Source: an uncultured Pelagibacteraceae bacterium (GTDB lineage Bacteria > Pseudomonadota > Alphaproteobacteria > Pelagibacterales > Pelagibacteraceae). From it: a stretch of 35,926 bases of DNA. Every line of letters begins with the position of its first letter. Positions within the stretch are counted from its first letter, which is position 1. The translations under genes were made by a program, and so were the position numbers. The DNA is taken from positions 1 to 35,926 of the forward strand of contig CACFJR010000012.1 in the NCBI GenBank assembly GCA_902566755.1, read 5' to 3'. Below the pieces are notes generated by a model that saw only the letters and a program-made list of their open reading frames with translations, was not told the origin of the DNA and did no database searches. Of this stretch, positions 1-7,941 are shown in pieces.

Positions 1-498
1 GATATCAAAGAAAACTTAAGATATTATTTTGGTATAGGTTTTGATGTGCATAGATTGGTAAAAAATAAAAAAATGTACCTAGGTGGACTCAAAATTAATT
101 CAAAATTGGGGACATTGGGACATTCTGATGGTGATCCTGTTCTCCACGCAATTACTGACTCAATTCTTGGTGCTTGCAGAAAAGGTGATATAGGACAAAA
201 ATTTTCAGATCAAGATAAAAAATTTAAAGATATAAGATCAACCATTTTGTTAAGCGAAGTTATTAAAGAAATAGAGAATAATGAATATTTCATTAATAAT
301 TTGGATATAAATATAATAACTCAAGTTCCAAAAATTAGTAAATATAAAAAAAGAATGATTTCGATGATATCTAAATTATGTAAAATAAAAAAAGATCAAA
401 TTAACATTAAAGGTAAAACTGCAGAAAAACTTGGTGTTATAGGAAGGGAAAAAGCTATTGCGTGTGAGGTGATATCCTCAGTTTATAAATATGAATAA
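1..498 (+). CDS. ispDF: 2-C-methyl-D-erythritol 2,4-cyclodiphosphate synthase domain, 5'-truncated, probably the C-terminal half of bifunctional IspDF
   Basis: IspF cyclises CDP-methylerythritol 2-phosphate to MEcPP in the non-mevalonate isoprenoid pathway. The frame is open from base 1. Visible residues 11-18 (GIGFDVHR) carry the metal ligands Asp15 and His17, and the later HSDGDPVLHA segment supplies the next metal-binding His and active-site loop. The C-terminal GKTAEKLGVIGR segment is also typical. Eleven codons precede the IspF signature with no usable ATG; the first in-frame start-type codon is GTG at 46, inside the DVH metal site, so it cannot be the real start. This agrees with the IspD-IspF fusion common in Alphaproteobacteria, with the IspD cytidylyltransferase half left of the window. 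The fusion itself is inferred. The stop overlaps the pgpA start by 8 bases. Confidence 0.93.
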   Translation, partial: DIKENLRYYFGIGFDVHRLVKNKKMYLGGLKINSKLGTLGHSDGDPVLHAITDSILGACRKGDIGQKFSDQDKKFKDIRSTILLSEVIKEIENNEYFINNLDINIITQVPKISKYKKRMISMISKLCKIKKDQINIKGKTAEKLGVIGREKAIACEVISSVYKYE

Positions 499-991
499 AA
501 AAATTGGAAAACTTATTGTTACGATGTTTGGTATTGGTCTGATAAAATATTTTCCAGGAACTTTTGCTTCTTTTGTAACTGCTACAATATATTGTTTGTT
601 TTATACAATTGAATTAGATTATTTTTTATTAATACTAATTAACCTTTTTTTATTAATTTACTCAGTTTGGATGATTAATAATTTAGAAGGTGAATTTGCA
701 GAAATAGATTCAAAAGAAATCGTAATTGATGAGTTTTTAGGTCAGTCCATTCCAATTCTTTTTTTTTATGTAATTTTTTATGAAGGATCAGTATCGAACA
801 CCTTTTTTTTTATAATGGTTTTTTTATCATTTGTTGGTTTTCGTTTCTTTGATATTTTAAAGCCTTATCCAATAAATTATGTGGATAAGAATATGAAAAA
901 TGGGTTTGGTGTTATCTTAGATGATCTCATAGCAGGTTTCTTTACACTAATAGTATTATATATATGTATAATTTTTTATGGTCAAATTTAG
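491..991 (+). CDS. pgpA: Phosphatidylglycerophosphatase A
   Basis: PgpA removes phosphate from phosphatidylglycerophosphate to make phosphatidylglycerol at the inner membrane. The 166-residue protein is hydrophobic, with about four membrane segments. It shows the family signatures in order: FGIGLIKYFPGTFASF near residues 14-29 (the G-x-x-PGT-x-x-S type loop), VIDEFLGQ near residues 78-85 with the conserved Asp/Glu pair, and RFFDILKPYP followed by a GFGVILDDLIAG segment near residues 119-150 with acidic metal-binding residues. The length is normal for the family. The ATG overlaps the end of ispDF by 8 bases and the stop overlaps the next gene by 14, so the three genes look translationally coupled. 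Confidence 0.95.
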   Translation: MNKKIGKLIVTMFGIGLIKYFPGTFASFVTATIYCLFYTIELDYFLLILINLFLLIYSVWMINNLEGEFAEIDSKEIVIDEFLGQSIPILFFYVIFYEGSVSNTFFFIMVFLSFVGFRFFDILKPYPINYVDKNMKNGFGVILDDLIAGFFTLIVLYICIIFYGQI

Positions 992-1448
992 TAAATTAAT
1001 TAAGATATTAAAAAAGAAAAAATTAAAGATTAGTTTTGCTGAGTCTTGCACTGGTGGATTACTTGCTCAATCTATAACCTCTATAAATGGAGCTTCAAAG
1101 GTATTTAATCTAAGTGTTGTTACTTATTCGAATTACTCAAAAATTTCTATACTAAAAGTTCCCAAAAAAATAATTAATAAATTTGGAGCCGTAAGTGAAG
1201 AATGTTGCCTGAGTATGGTAAAAAATTTAGCAAAAATAAGCAAAAGTCAAATAAATGTGTCTATTACTGGCATAGCTGGACCCAAAGGTGGTTCAAAATC
1301 TAAACCAGTAGGACTCGTATATATTGGAATAAACTATAAAGGTAAAAACAATATTTATAAGTATTTATTTCGAAATAAGAAAAGAAGATCTATTCAAAAA
1401 GCTAGTACAAAAGCAGTTTTAAATAATTTACTAAACTTTATTAAATAA
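978..1448 (+). CDS. cinA: CinA C-terminal domain protein (PncC-type nicotinamide-nucleotide amidase)
   Basis: This family deamidates nicotinamide mononucleotide to NaMN in NAD recycling, and is often annotated as competence/damage-inducible CinA. The 156-residue protein is the stand-alone C-terminal domain, without the N-terminal MoaB/CinA domain. Visible signatures are SFAESCTGGLLAQS near residues 19-32 (active-site Ser region), VVTYSN near residue 48, GAVSEE near residue 70 and SITGIAGPKGGS...KPVGLVYIG near residues 94-118. It overlaps pgpA by 14 bases upstream. It ends tail-to-tail with the COQ10-like gene on the other strand, with the two coding ends sharing 18 bases. The substrate is inferred from the family. 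Confidence 0.92.
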   Translation: MVKFSKLIKILKKKKLKISFAESCTGGLLAQSITSINGASKVFNLSVVTYSNYSKISILKVPKKIINKFGAVSEECCLSMVKNLAKISKSQINVSITGIAGPKGGSKSKPVGLVYIGINYKGKNNIYKYLFRNKKRRSIQKASTKAVLNNLLNFIK

Positions 1449-1880
1449 CTTCTCTGCCCTATTTTGAAAAGCGTCAGCAATCTTATCAAGTCCATATTTA
1501 AATGATTTATTCATGAAAATATTTAAGAATTTATTTTTTAATTCAAAATCCAGATCAAAAGTTACCTCTGTAAAATTTTCTTTTTGATCAAATTTCCACT
1601 TATTTTCTAAATATTTTAAAGGTCCTTCAATATTTTTTACGTAAATAATACTCTCCTCTTTATCAAATTTAACATCACTCTTATATGTGTCTTTAAAAGG
1701 ACCTTTGCCGATTGTTAAGTCAGCCTCGATATATTGAAAATTACCCTTAGACTCGTCTTTATATATGTGAGCATTTAAACAATATGGAATAAATTTTGGG
1801 TATTCTTTAATGTTAAGAACAAGATCGATTAAATCTTTTTTGGAACAATTAATGTTTCTCTTTATCGATGCTTTTGGCAT
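1431..1880 (-). CDS. COQ10/RatA-like START (SRPBCC) domain protein, probable ubiquinone-binding chaperone
   Basis: This 149-residue single-domain protein belongs to the polyketide cyclase/START group that includes mitochondrial COQ10 and bacterial RatA. The alphaproteobacterial member next to lipA is usually called a coenzyme Q-binding protein. Visible family features are the N-terminal basic stretch, the [15 protein letters not shown] segment near residues 21-35 (matching the D/N-x-x-x-YP-x-F-x-PWC pattern), and the C-terminal FDLDFELKN...[13 protein letters not shown] helix that covers the lipid cavity. The chosen ATG lies inside the end of lipA (32-base overlap), and the family alignment starts at this point. 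A role in respiratory quinone handling is family inference; a RatA-type toxin role is the alternative name used by annotation pipelines. Confidence 0.88.
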   Translation of the reverse strand: MPKASIKRNINCSKKDLIDLVLNIKEYPKFIPYCLNAHIYKDESKGNFQYIEADLTIGKGPFKDTYKSDVKFDKEESIIYVKNIEGPLKYLENKWKFDQKENFTEVTFDLDFELKNKFLNIFMNKSFKYGLDKIADAFQNRAEKLFNKV

Positions 1881-2799
1881 TAGAAATTATTCTGTTTTTT
1901 TTCAATTTAGCAAAGTCTTCATCTGCATGATAAGACGATCTTGTTAGTGGAGACGAAGATACTAATAGAAAACCTTTTGCTTTAGCAATAACTTCTAAAT
2001 CTTTAAATTCACTTGGATCATAGTATCGTTGAAGTGGAAAGTGTTTAACAGATGGTTGTAGATACTGTCCGATTGTTAAGAAATCAACATTAGCAGATCT
2101 TAAATCATCCATTACTTGTAAAATTTCATCCTTTGTTTCACCCATTCCAACCATTATTCCAGATTTGGTAAAAATTTCCTGATTTATTTTTTTAGCATTT
2201 TTTAGTAACTCAAGTGATGAAAAATATCTAGATCCAGGTCTTACCTTTAAGTATAAACTTGGAACAGTTTCGATATTATGATTAAAAACATCTGGCATTG
2301 CATCCAAAACTCTTTTGTAAGCATCGCCTTTCCTCAAAAAATCAGGAGTTAAAACTTCGATTGTTGTCTCTAGGTTGGTTTCTCTTGTAGCCTTGATAGT
2401 TTCATAAAAATGATTTGAGCCACCATCTTTAAGGTCGTCTCTATCAACAGAAGTAATTACAACATGACGCAAGTTTAATCTTTTCACTGCTAAAGCTATT
2501 TTTTTTGGTTCAAAAGGGTCCAATTCTTCTGGTCTTCCAGTTTTAACATCGCAAAATGCACATGCTCTTGTACAAGTATCCCCCATAATCATAAAAGTTG
2601 CATGTCTTTTACTCCAACATTCAGTAATATTCGGACAATTTGCTTCCTCACAAACTGTAACTAATTTTTGTTGGTTTACTATACTTTTTGTAAGAAAAAA
2701 TTCTTTACTGTTTAAAAGTTTTGACTTTATCCAAGCTGGTTTTTTTTTGATTGGATTAATTTGATTTTTTTGTTTTTCTGGATGTCTTACTTTATTCAT
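1849..2799 (-). CDS. lipA: Lipoyl synthase, radical SAM enzyme
   Basis: LipA inserts two sulfurs into protein-bound octanoate to make the lipoyl cofactor of 2-oxoacid dehydrogenases and the glycine cleavage system. Counting from the chosen start, Cys50, Cys55 and Cys61 ([12 protein letters not shown]) hold the sacrificial auxiliary cluster. Cys76, Cys80 and Cys83 (CTRACAFC, the CxxxCxxC motif) hold the radical SAM cluster. The RSSYHADE segment near the C-terminus carries the conserved Ser ligand. The open frame could begin at 2841, but the sequence RHPEKQ...KPAWIK that begins LipA proteins follows the ATG at 2797-2799. The upstream extension merely lies over the end of ftsB, so I use 2799 (316 aa). 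It overlaps ftsB by 8 bases. The pyruvate dehydrogenase genes that often precede lipA are absent here. Confidence 0.97.
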   Translation of the reverse strand: MNKVRHPEKQKNQINPIKKKPAWIKSKLLNSKEFFLTKSIVNQQKLVTVCEEANCPNITECWSKRHATFMIMGDTCTRACAFCDVKTGRPEELDPFEPKKIALAVKRLNLRHVVITSVDRDDLKDGGSNHFYETIKATRETNLETTIEVLTPDFLRKGDAYKRVLDAMPDVFNHNIETVPSLYLKVRPGSRYFSSLELLKNAKKINQEIFTKSGIMVGMGETKDEILQVMDDLRSANVDFLTIGQYLQPSVKHFPLQRYYDPSEFKDLEVIAKAKGFLLVSSSPLTRSSYHADEDFAKLKKNRIISNAKSIDKEKH

Positions 2800-3088
2800 T
2801 TTTAATAATATAAGTATTCTCGCCCTTTTTTCCAACGACAAATTTGTCCCTTATTAAAATTTCAAGGTAATCTTTATCTAAATTCTCATCAACAAGACTA
2901 TTAATTTTTTTCACTTTTGTTATTTCATTAGTTAAAAACTGTTTTTTCTCAAGAAGATTTTTAAATTGATCTTTCTTATCTAGATACGCAAATAAACCCC
3001 TATTTCCCCCAAGTAAATTTAAAGAAAAATAAATAATTAGTATGATTGGAAGTATAAGTATAATATTTTTTTTAATAGTATTTATCAT
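2792..3088 (-). CDS. ftsB: FtsB/DivIC-like septum formation initiator
   Basis: This small bitopic inner membrane protein of the divisome pairs with FtsL and FtsQ in the family. The 98-residue protein has a short cytoplasmic start, one membrane segment at about residues 9-27, then [15 protein letters not shown] (the G-x-RGL-x-AY-x pattern of alphaproteobacterial FtsB). A predicted coiled coil with heptad-like Leu/Ile/Val spacing follows (about residues 36-70), and then a C-terminal [16 protein letters not shown] segment resembling the family's arm before a proline/glycine turn. Its position directly downstream of eno is the usual alphaproteobacterial place. The ATG overlaps the eno stop (ATGA, 4 bases), and the stop overlaps lipA. 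Sequence identity to E. coli FtsB is expected to be low, so the name rests on architecture and context. Confidence 0.85.
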   Translation of the reverse strand: MINTIKKNIILILPIILIIYFSLNLLGGNRGLFAYLDKKDQFKNLLEKKQFLTNEITKVKKINSLVDENLDKDYLEILIRDKFVVGKKGENTYIIKNE

Positions 3089-4341
3089 TTCAAATTAGCC
3101 ATATTTTTGCTTTTTATAAGGTCAGCTTCTATTCTCAATAATTGATTAAATTTTGCAACCCTTTCTGATCTACATAATGAGCCAGTTTTAATCTGATTTG
3201 AATTAGTTCCAACTGCTAAATCAGATATAAAAGTATCTTCTGAGTCGCCTGATCTATGAGAAATGATAGTTGTATAACCTATACTTTGAGCAAATCTTAT
3301 AACATCTAAAGTTTCAGAAACTGTACCTATTTGATTCAACTTAATTAAAATAGAATTCGATGATTGATATAAAAAACCTTTTTTCAATCTTTGAAGATTA
3401 GTTACATAAAGATCGTCACCAACGATCTGTACTTTTTTTTCTTTTTTATATAAATGTGACCATGATTTCCAATCATTTTCCGCAAAAGGATCTTCAATAG
3501 ATTTTATTTTAAATCTTTTAATTATTTTTGAGTAGAATAATATTGTATCTTTGTATGAAATATATTTCTTTGAATCTATTGCATATTTGTTATTTTTAAA
3601 AAGTTCGTTTGCAGCAACATCTAGGCATATTGATACATCTTTTCCGTTAACAAAACCTGCCTTTTTTATAGCGTTCGAGATTAGTTTTAATGCCTCCTCA
3701 TTTTTTGAAATCATTGGAGCAAAACCACCTTCATCTCCAACAGATGTGGATAAATTTTTACTAATAAGTAATTTTTTCAAGCTTTGTATAACTAAAAAAC
3801 AAATATTCATTGCCTCGCTAAAAGTCTTGGCTTTATCTGGTCTAATCATAAATTCTTGAATTTTTAAACCATTATTTGCATGCGCGCCCCCATTGATGAT
3901 GTTCATGAGGGGGAAAGGTAATTTAAAATTTTTTTTTATAAAAAAATTCTTATACAATGGTATTTTTTTCAACTTTGCTGATAATTTTTTAACTGCAATA
4001 GATACAGATAAAATTGCATTTGCGCCTAATTTATTTTTTTGCTTTGTCCCATCTAATCTTATAAGAATTGAATCAATTAATTCTTGATTGTGAACATTTT
4101 TATTTAGAATTTTCTTTGAAATTATTTTATTAACATTTGACACAGCAGAAAAAACACTTTTTCCTAAATACCTTTTATTTGTGATATCTCTTTTTTCAAA
4201 TGCCTCGTATGAACCAGTCGACGCGCCAGAGGGACAGATAGCTTTTGATGAAACATTTCCACAAAATATTTCTGTTTCGATTGTTGGTATACCTCTGCTA
4301 TCAAATATTTGCCTTGAAACTACTTTTGTAATTTTTGACAT
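3085..4341 (-). CDS. eno: Enolase (2-phosphoglycerate dehydratase)
   Basis: Enolase interconverts 2-phosphoglycerate and phosphoenolpyruvate. The 418-residue protein has the N-terminal RQIFDSRGIPTIE segment, the PSGASTG loop (catalytic mobile loop) near residue 38, INGGAHANN, SVGDEGGFAP (catalytic Glu region), IEDPFAENDW and GDDLYVTN with Mg ligands, ILIKLNQIGT (catalytic Lys) and SHRSGDSEDT (substrate-binding His), ending in KTGSLCRSERVAKFNQ. All key residues are present. The length is slightly short for the family (about 425-430), mostly at the C-terminus. The product, PEP, is a co-substrate of the neighbouring KdsA, which links the two genes functionally. The gap to kdsA upstream is 11 bases; no Shine-Dalgarno sequence is seen before the ATG. 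Confidence 0.98.
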   Translation of the reverse strand: MSKITKVVSRQIFDSRGIPTIETEIFCGNVSSKAICPSGASTGSYEAFEKRDITNKRYLGKSVFSAVSNVNKIISKKILNKNVHNQELIDSILIRLDGTKQKNKLGANAILSVSIAVKKLSAKLKKIPLYKNFFIKKNFKLPFPLMNIINGGAHANNGLKIQEFMIRPDKAKTFSEAMNICFLVIQSLKKLLISKNLSTSVGDEGGFAPMISKNEEALKLISNAIKKAGFVNGKDVSICLDVAANELFKNNKYAIDSKKYISYKDTILFYSKIIKRFKIKSIEDPFAENDWKSWSHLYKKEKKVQIVGDDLYVTNLQRLKKGFLYQSSNSILIKLNQIGTVSETLDVIRFAQSIGYTTIISHRSGDSEDTFISDLAVGTNSNQIKTGSLCRSERVAKFNQLLRIEADLIKSKNMANLK

Positions 4342-4352
4342 TTAATAATAAT

Positions 4353-5177
4353 TTAGTTTTTAATTAGTTTATCAATCTCAAGCAATTTATTTACCAAACT
4401 GTCCATTTCATTCAATGGAACCATATTTGGGCCATCAGAAGGAGCATTATCTGGATCTTGATGCGTTTCAATAAAGACAGCAGCTATTCCAACAGCGACT
4501 GCAGCCCTAGATAAATGTGAAACAAACTTTCTTTCTCCCCCACTTTTATCACCCATTCCACCCGGTTGTTGGACTGAATGAGTTGCATCAAAAACTATAG
4601 GATACCCTGTTTGTGCCATTATTGGTATTGATCTCATATCAGACACTAATGTATTATAACCAAAACTCGCTCCTCTTTCTGTTATTAGGATATTACTATT
4701 TCCTGTGTCAGATATTTTCTTTACTACATTTGACATATCCCATGGAGCAAGAAATTGACCTTTTTTAACATTGATAATCTTATTTGTTTTAGCAGCAGCA
4801 ACTAGCAAATCAGTTTGTCTACATAAGAATGCTGGAATTTGCAGAACATCTACATGATTTGCAACAACGGAACATTGTTCTGTATTGTGAATGTCGGTTA
4901 GAATTGGGATATTTATTTGTTTTTTAATTTTATCAAATACTGGTAACGACTTTTCTAAACCGACTCCCCTTTTACTTTTTAGACTAGTTCTATTAGCTTT
5001 ATCAAAAGACGTTTTGTAAATAAAACCTATATCATATTTTTTTGAAATTTCTGATATTTTTCCAGCCATATCAAGAGCATGTTGCTCTGTCTCAAGTTGA
5101 CAAGGACCTGCAATTAAACATATCTTGTCTTTATTTGAAATTTTAATTCCATTGCAATTTACTGTAATATTTTTCAT
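4353..5177 (-). CDS. kdsA: 3-deoxy-D-manno-octulosonate 8-phosphate synthase, metal-dependent (Cys) type
   Basis: KdsA condenses arabinose 5-phosphate with phosphoenolpyruvate to make KDO-8-phosphate for the lipopolysaccharide core. The 274-residue protein has [10 protein letters not shown] near residues 21-30, [10 protein letters not shown] and RGVGLEKSL near residues 54-77, [18 protein letters not shown], and [19 protein letters not shown]. Cys26 in the AGPC motif takes the place occupied by Asn in the metal-independent E. coli enzyme and corresponds to the metal ligand of the Aquifex enzyme. A metal-dependent mechanism is therefore likely. The ATG shares one base with the pyrG stop (TAATG). 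Being placed between pyrG (CTP for CMP-KDO) and eno (PEP) fits a shared supply chain for KDO, and implies that this organism makes a KDO-containing lipid A. Confidence 0.98.
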   Translation of the reverse strand: MKNITVNCNGIKISNKDKICLIAGPCQLETEQHALDMAGKISEISKKYDIGFIYKTSFDKANRTSLKSKRGVGLEKSLPVFDKIKKQINIPILTDIHNTEQCSVVANHVDVLQIPAFLCRQTDLLVAAAKTNKIINVKKGQFLAPWDMSNVVKKISDTGNSNILITERGASFGYNTLVSDMRSIPIMAQTGYPIVFDATHSVQQPGGMGDKSGGERKFVSHLSRAAVAVGIAAVFIETHQDPDNAPSDGPNMVPLNEMDSLVNKLLEIDKLIKN

Positions 5178-6793
5178 TATTTATTTTTCGCAGCTTTAAT
5201 AAACGATGAGAATAATGGATGGGGTTGTAAAGGTCTAGACTTAAATTCAGGATGAAATTGAACTCCAATAAACCAAGGATGATTTTTAATCTCAATGATT
5301 TCAGGTAAGTTATTGTCAGGAGACATTCCTGAAAAATTTAACCCATGTGCTTCAAATTTTTTTCTCAAGTTGACGTTAACCTCATATCTGTGTCTATGTC
5401 TTTCTTTGATTTGATCAGACATATAGATTTCTCTTATTAAAGAATTGTGTTGTAATTTAGCTGTATAAAGACCTAATCGCATAGTTCCACCTAAATTTTT
5501 AATAGTTCCTTTAATTTTTTTGCCGTTTTTGTTCCATTCTTCAATTAGGCCAATTACTGGATAGCAATTTTTATCAAACTCACTGGAACCAGCATCTTTG
5601 ATTTTTAATACATTTCTTGCAAATTCAATAATTGCCATTTGCATACCAAAACAAATACCTAAAAAAGGAATTTTTTTAGTTCTTGCGTAATTTATACATG
5701 CTATTTTACCTTCAGTACCTCTTTTTCCAAAACCTCCTGGAATTATTATTCCAGAGACATTACTCAATTTTTTTTGAATATCCGAGACTTTTAATAAATC
5801 TGACTCTAGTCTTATTAAATTAATTTTTACATCATTCTGAATACCTCCATGAACTAAAGCTTCATCTAGTGATTTATATGCATCTTTTAAATCAACATAT
5901 TTACCAACTATTGCTATATTCACAGTCCTTTTATTTTTGTCTGTTACTATTTTGGTTACCTCTTTCCATGGTTTCAAATTAATTTTTTTTCTTGGCTTAA
6001 TGTTGAAATATTCAAAAACTTGTTTATCTAAGCCTTCATTAAAAAAACTTATTGGTGCTTCATAAATAGTTTTAACATCAACTGTTTCTATAACCCTCTT
6101 AATTGGTATGTTGCAAAACAAAGAGATTTTTTTTCTTTGATCAAGAGGTATGGATTGTTGGGACCTGCAAATGACTATATCTGGTTGAATTCCGATACTT
6201 CTTAATTCTTTGACAGAATGTTGTGTAGGTTTAGTTTTTATTTCATCAGAAGATTTTAGAAAAGGAACTAATGTTAAATGTATAAATAAAGTTTTTTCTT
6301 TGCTTATATCATTTGCAAATTGTCTTATGGCCTCTAAAAAAGGCAGACTCTCTATATCTCCAACTGTTCCTCCAATTTCACAAATAACGAAATCTTCATT
6401 TTTAATTCCATTTTTTATAAACTCTTTAATTCTATTTGTAACATGTGGAATTACCTGAACAGTTTTACCAAGGTAGTCACCTTTTCGTTCTTTAGCTATG
6501 ATATCACTATAAATTTTTCCTGTAGTAATATTATCATTTTTTGTAGATGGTATGTCCGTAAATCTTTCATAATGACCCAAATCTAAATCAGTTTCAGCTC
6601 CATCATCTGTTACAAAAACCTCACCATGTTGAAATGGACTCATTGTTCCTGGATCAACATTTAAATAAGGATCCATTTTTCTTACCCTCACCTTAAAGCC
6701 TTGTGATTTAAGTAAATAAGCTAGGGATGCTGATGATAAACCTTTTCCAAGTGATGATACCACGCCGCCAGTGACAAAAATATATCGCGCCAT
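5177..6793 (-). CDS. pyrG: CTP synthase (glutamine-hydrolysing)
   Basis: PyrG aminates UTP to CTP using glutamine and ATP. The 538-residue protein has the normal two-domain plan. The N-terminal synthetase domain begins [19 protein letters not shown] (ATP-binding loop) and continues with [20 protein letters not shown] and [16 protein letters not shown]. The C-terminal class I glutamine amidotransferase has the oxyanion segment GGFGKRG, the nucleophile in GICFGMQ (Cys near residue 380), and the His-Glu of VQFHPEF near the end. All catalytic residues are present. The order secG-pyrG-kdsA-eno is the alphaproteobacterial norm. A 40-base gap separates it from secG; no ribosome binding sequence is evident before the ATG. 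Confidence 0.98.
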   Translation of the reverse strand: MARYIFVTGGVVSSLGKGLSSASLAYLLKSQGFKVRVRKMDPYLNVDPGTMSPFQHGEVFVTDDGAETDLDLGHYERFTDIPSTKNDNITTGKIYSDIIAKERKGDYLGKTVQVIPHVTNRIKEFIKNGIKNEDFVICEIGGTVGDIESLPFLEAIRQFANDISKEKTLFIHLTLVPFLKSSDEIKTKPTQHSVKELRSIGIQPDIVICRSQQSIPLDQRKKISLFCNIPIKRVIETVDVKTIYEAPISFFNEGLDKQVFEYFNIKPRKKINLKPWKEVTKIVTDKNKRTVNIAIVGKYVDLKDAYKSLDEALVHGGIQNDVKINLIRLESDLLKVSDIQKKLSNVSGIIIPGGFGKRGTEGKIACINYARTKKIPFLGICFGMQMAIIEFARNVLKIKDAGSSEFDKNCYPVIGLIEEWNKNGKKIKGTIKNLGGTMRLGLYTAKLQHNSLIREIYMSDQIKERHRHRYEVNVNLRKKFEAHGLNFSGMSPDNNLPEIIEIKNHPWFIGVQFHPEFKSRPLQPHPLFSSFIKAAKNK

Positions 6794-6833
6794 GGAAGTA
6801 TGTTATAAGCTTTTTTTTATAAAAATAAAAGAA

Positions 6834-7139
6834 TTAATTATTATTATCTGGTATTTTTGGTGCGTCTTTATCGGAATTTTCGTCCACTGTATCAATTAAT
6901 GATTTTTCAGGACTTAATTTTTGATTCGATAATATAGTCAGACCTAAACTACAAATTATAAATAATGTTGCTACAATTGCAGTACTTTTAGTCAAAAAAT
7001 TTCCTGCAGATTTTGAAAACATATAACTTTCTTGTGAGACGCCTATTCCTAATGCTCCACCCTCTGATTTTTGAAATAAAACAAGAATAACAAGAATAAT
7101 AGCAAGTAAAATGTTTATTGTTAGCAAAATATTTTCCAT
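6834..7139 (-). CDS. secG: SecG subunit of the SecYEG protein translocon
   Basis: SecG is the small inner membrane partner that aids SecA-driven export. The 101-residue protein has two membrane segments (about residues 3-21 and 52-71) joined by a loop with the family hallmark LFQKSEGGALGIG near residues 22-34. A second conserved stretch, FLTKSTA, precedes the second membrane helix. The C-terminal tail is acidic and Asn/Asp-rich, which is common and poorly conserved in this family. It lies 5 bases after tpiA and 40 before pyrG, in the standard tpiA-secG-pyrG arrangement. Confidence 0.93.
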   Translation of the reverse strand: MENILLTINILLAIILVILVLFQKSEGGALGIGVSQESYMFSKSAGNFLTKSTAIVATLFIICSLGLTILSNQKLSPEKSLIDTVDENSDKDAPKIPDNNN

Positions 7140-7144
7140 GGAGA

Positions 7145-7885
7145 CTAATTATATGTTTTTTTTACTATATCAATAAATTTTTTAGGGTTTTGTGATGCCC
7201 CACCAATTAAAAAACCGTCGAGGCTAGTTATCTTTTTTAAATTTCTTATATTTTCAGGATTTACAGATCCACCATATAAAATCCTTGGTGATTTACCTTT
7301 AAACTTTTTTTTAATGAATTCGATTGCTTGTTCGAGTTCGTTGGTTTTAGGTATTTTTCCAGTTCCAATAGACCATATGGGTTCATAAGCAACAAATATT
7401 TTTGATTTATCTTTTACTTTATTTAAACCAAGTTTTATTTGTTTTGAAATAACTGACTTTGTTTTTTTTCTTTTTTTTTCAGCCAAAGTTTCACCAATAC
7501 AAAAAATGACTTTTAATTTTGCCTTTATAGCACTTTTAATTTTAAGATTAATAAGTTTGTCTGTTTCACCTTTTTGTCTGTTTTCTGAATGACCTAAAAT
7601 TACATAATTAGCACCTGCACTTTTAAGCATTTTTGAATTTACAAAACCAGTATGCGAACCATAATCCTCGCTTTCGTGACAATTTTGACCTCCTATATCT
7701 ATTAAGCAATTTCCAAATTTCTTTAAAAAAGAGGAGATTAAAGTATTTGGAGGACAATAAATTAATCTTCCTTTCTTGATTTCTTTAGATTTTGAAAATT
7801 TAATAACTTTATCCAATGAATTTAATGATTTTAAGTTTCCATACATTTTCCAATTAGCAATGAAATAAATAATTTTATTTGTCAT
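7145..7885 (-). CDS. tpiA: Triosephosphate isomerase
   Basis: TpiA interconverts dihydroxyacetone phosphate and glyceraldehyde 3-phosphate. The 246-residue protein has the catalytic Lys13 in ANWKMYG, His99 in VILGHSENR, Glu168 in VAYEPIW, the phosphate-gripping loop SIGTGK and the GGSVNPEN and GFLIGGAS phosphate-binding turns. One point is unusual: the nearly universal GHSERR reads GHSENR here (Asn102 in place of Arg), and ANWKMNG reads ANWKMYG. The three catalytic residues are intact, so activity is expected. It is the first gene of a minus-strand run (tpiA to the COQ10-like gene), divergent from the ppiD-like gene with 56 bases between the starts. Confidence 0.97.
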   Translation of the reverse strand: MTNKIIYFIANWKMYGNLKSLNSLDKVIKFSKSKEIKKGRLIYCPPNTLISSFLKKFGNCLIDIGGQNCHESEDYGSHTGFVNSKMLKSAGANYVILGHSENRQKGETDKLINLKIKSAIKAKLKVIFCIGETLAEKKRKKTKSVISKQIKLGLNKVKDKSKIFVAYEPIWSIGTGKIPKTNELEQAIEFIKKKFKGKSPRILYGGSVNPENIRNLKKITSLDGFLIGGASQNPKKFIDIVKKTYN

Positions 7886-7941
7886 AAATCTATTTTTAAT
7901 CTATAGATTTGTTTTTATAGATCAATAAATAATCATATATA
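7886..7941. promoter_or_regulatory. Divergent promoter region between tpiA and ppiD-trp, with a palindromic ATCTAT/ATAGAT array
   Basis: These 56 bases must hold the promoters of both the minus-strand tpiA run and the plus-strand ppiD-trpEGDC run. They contain a perfect 12-bp palindrome AATCTATAGATT at 7898-7909, flanked by a further ATCTAT at 7888-7893 and ATAGAT at 7917-7922. The half site therefore occurs four times in inverted arrangement. TATAGA/TATAAA-like hexamers that could serve as -10 boxes occur on both strands. That it is the promoter region is inferred from gene orientation; that the dyads bind a regulator is only a possibility, because short palindromes are common in AT-rich DNA. 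Confidence 0.55.

Noticed and set aside
2800..2841. N-terminal extension of LipA by 14 codons
   Set aside because: It only reads the end of ftsB in another frame; the LipA family sequence starts at RHPEKQ after the ATG at 2799.
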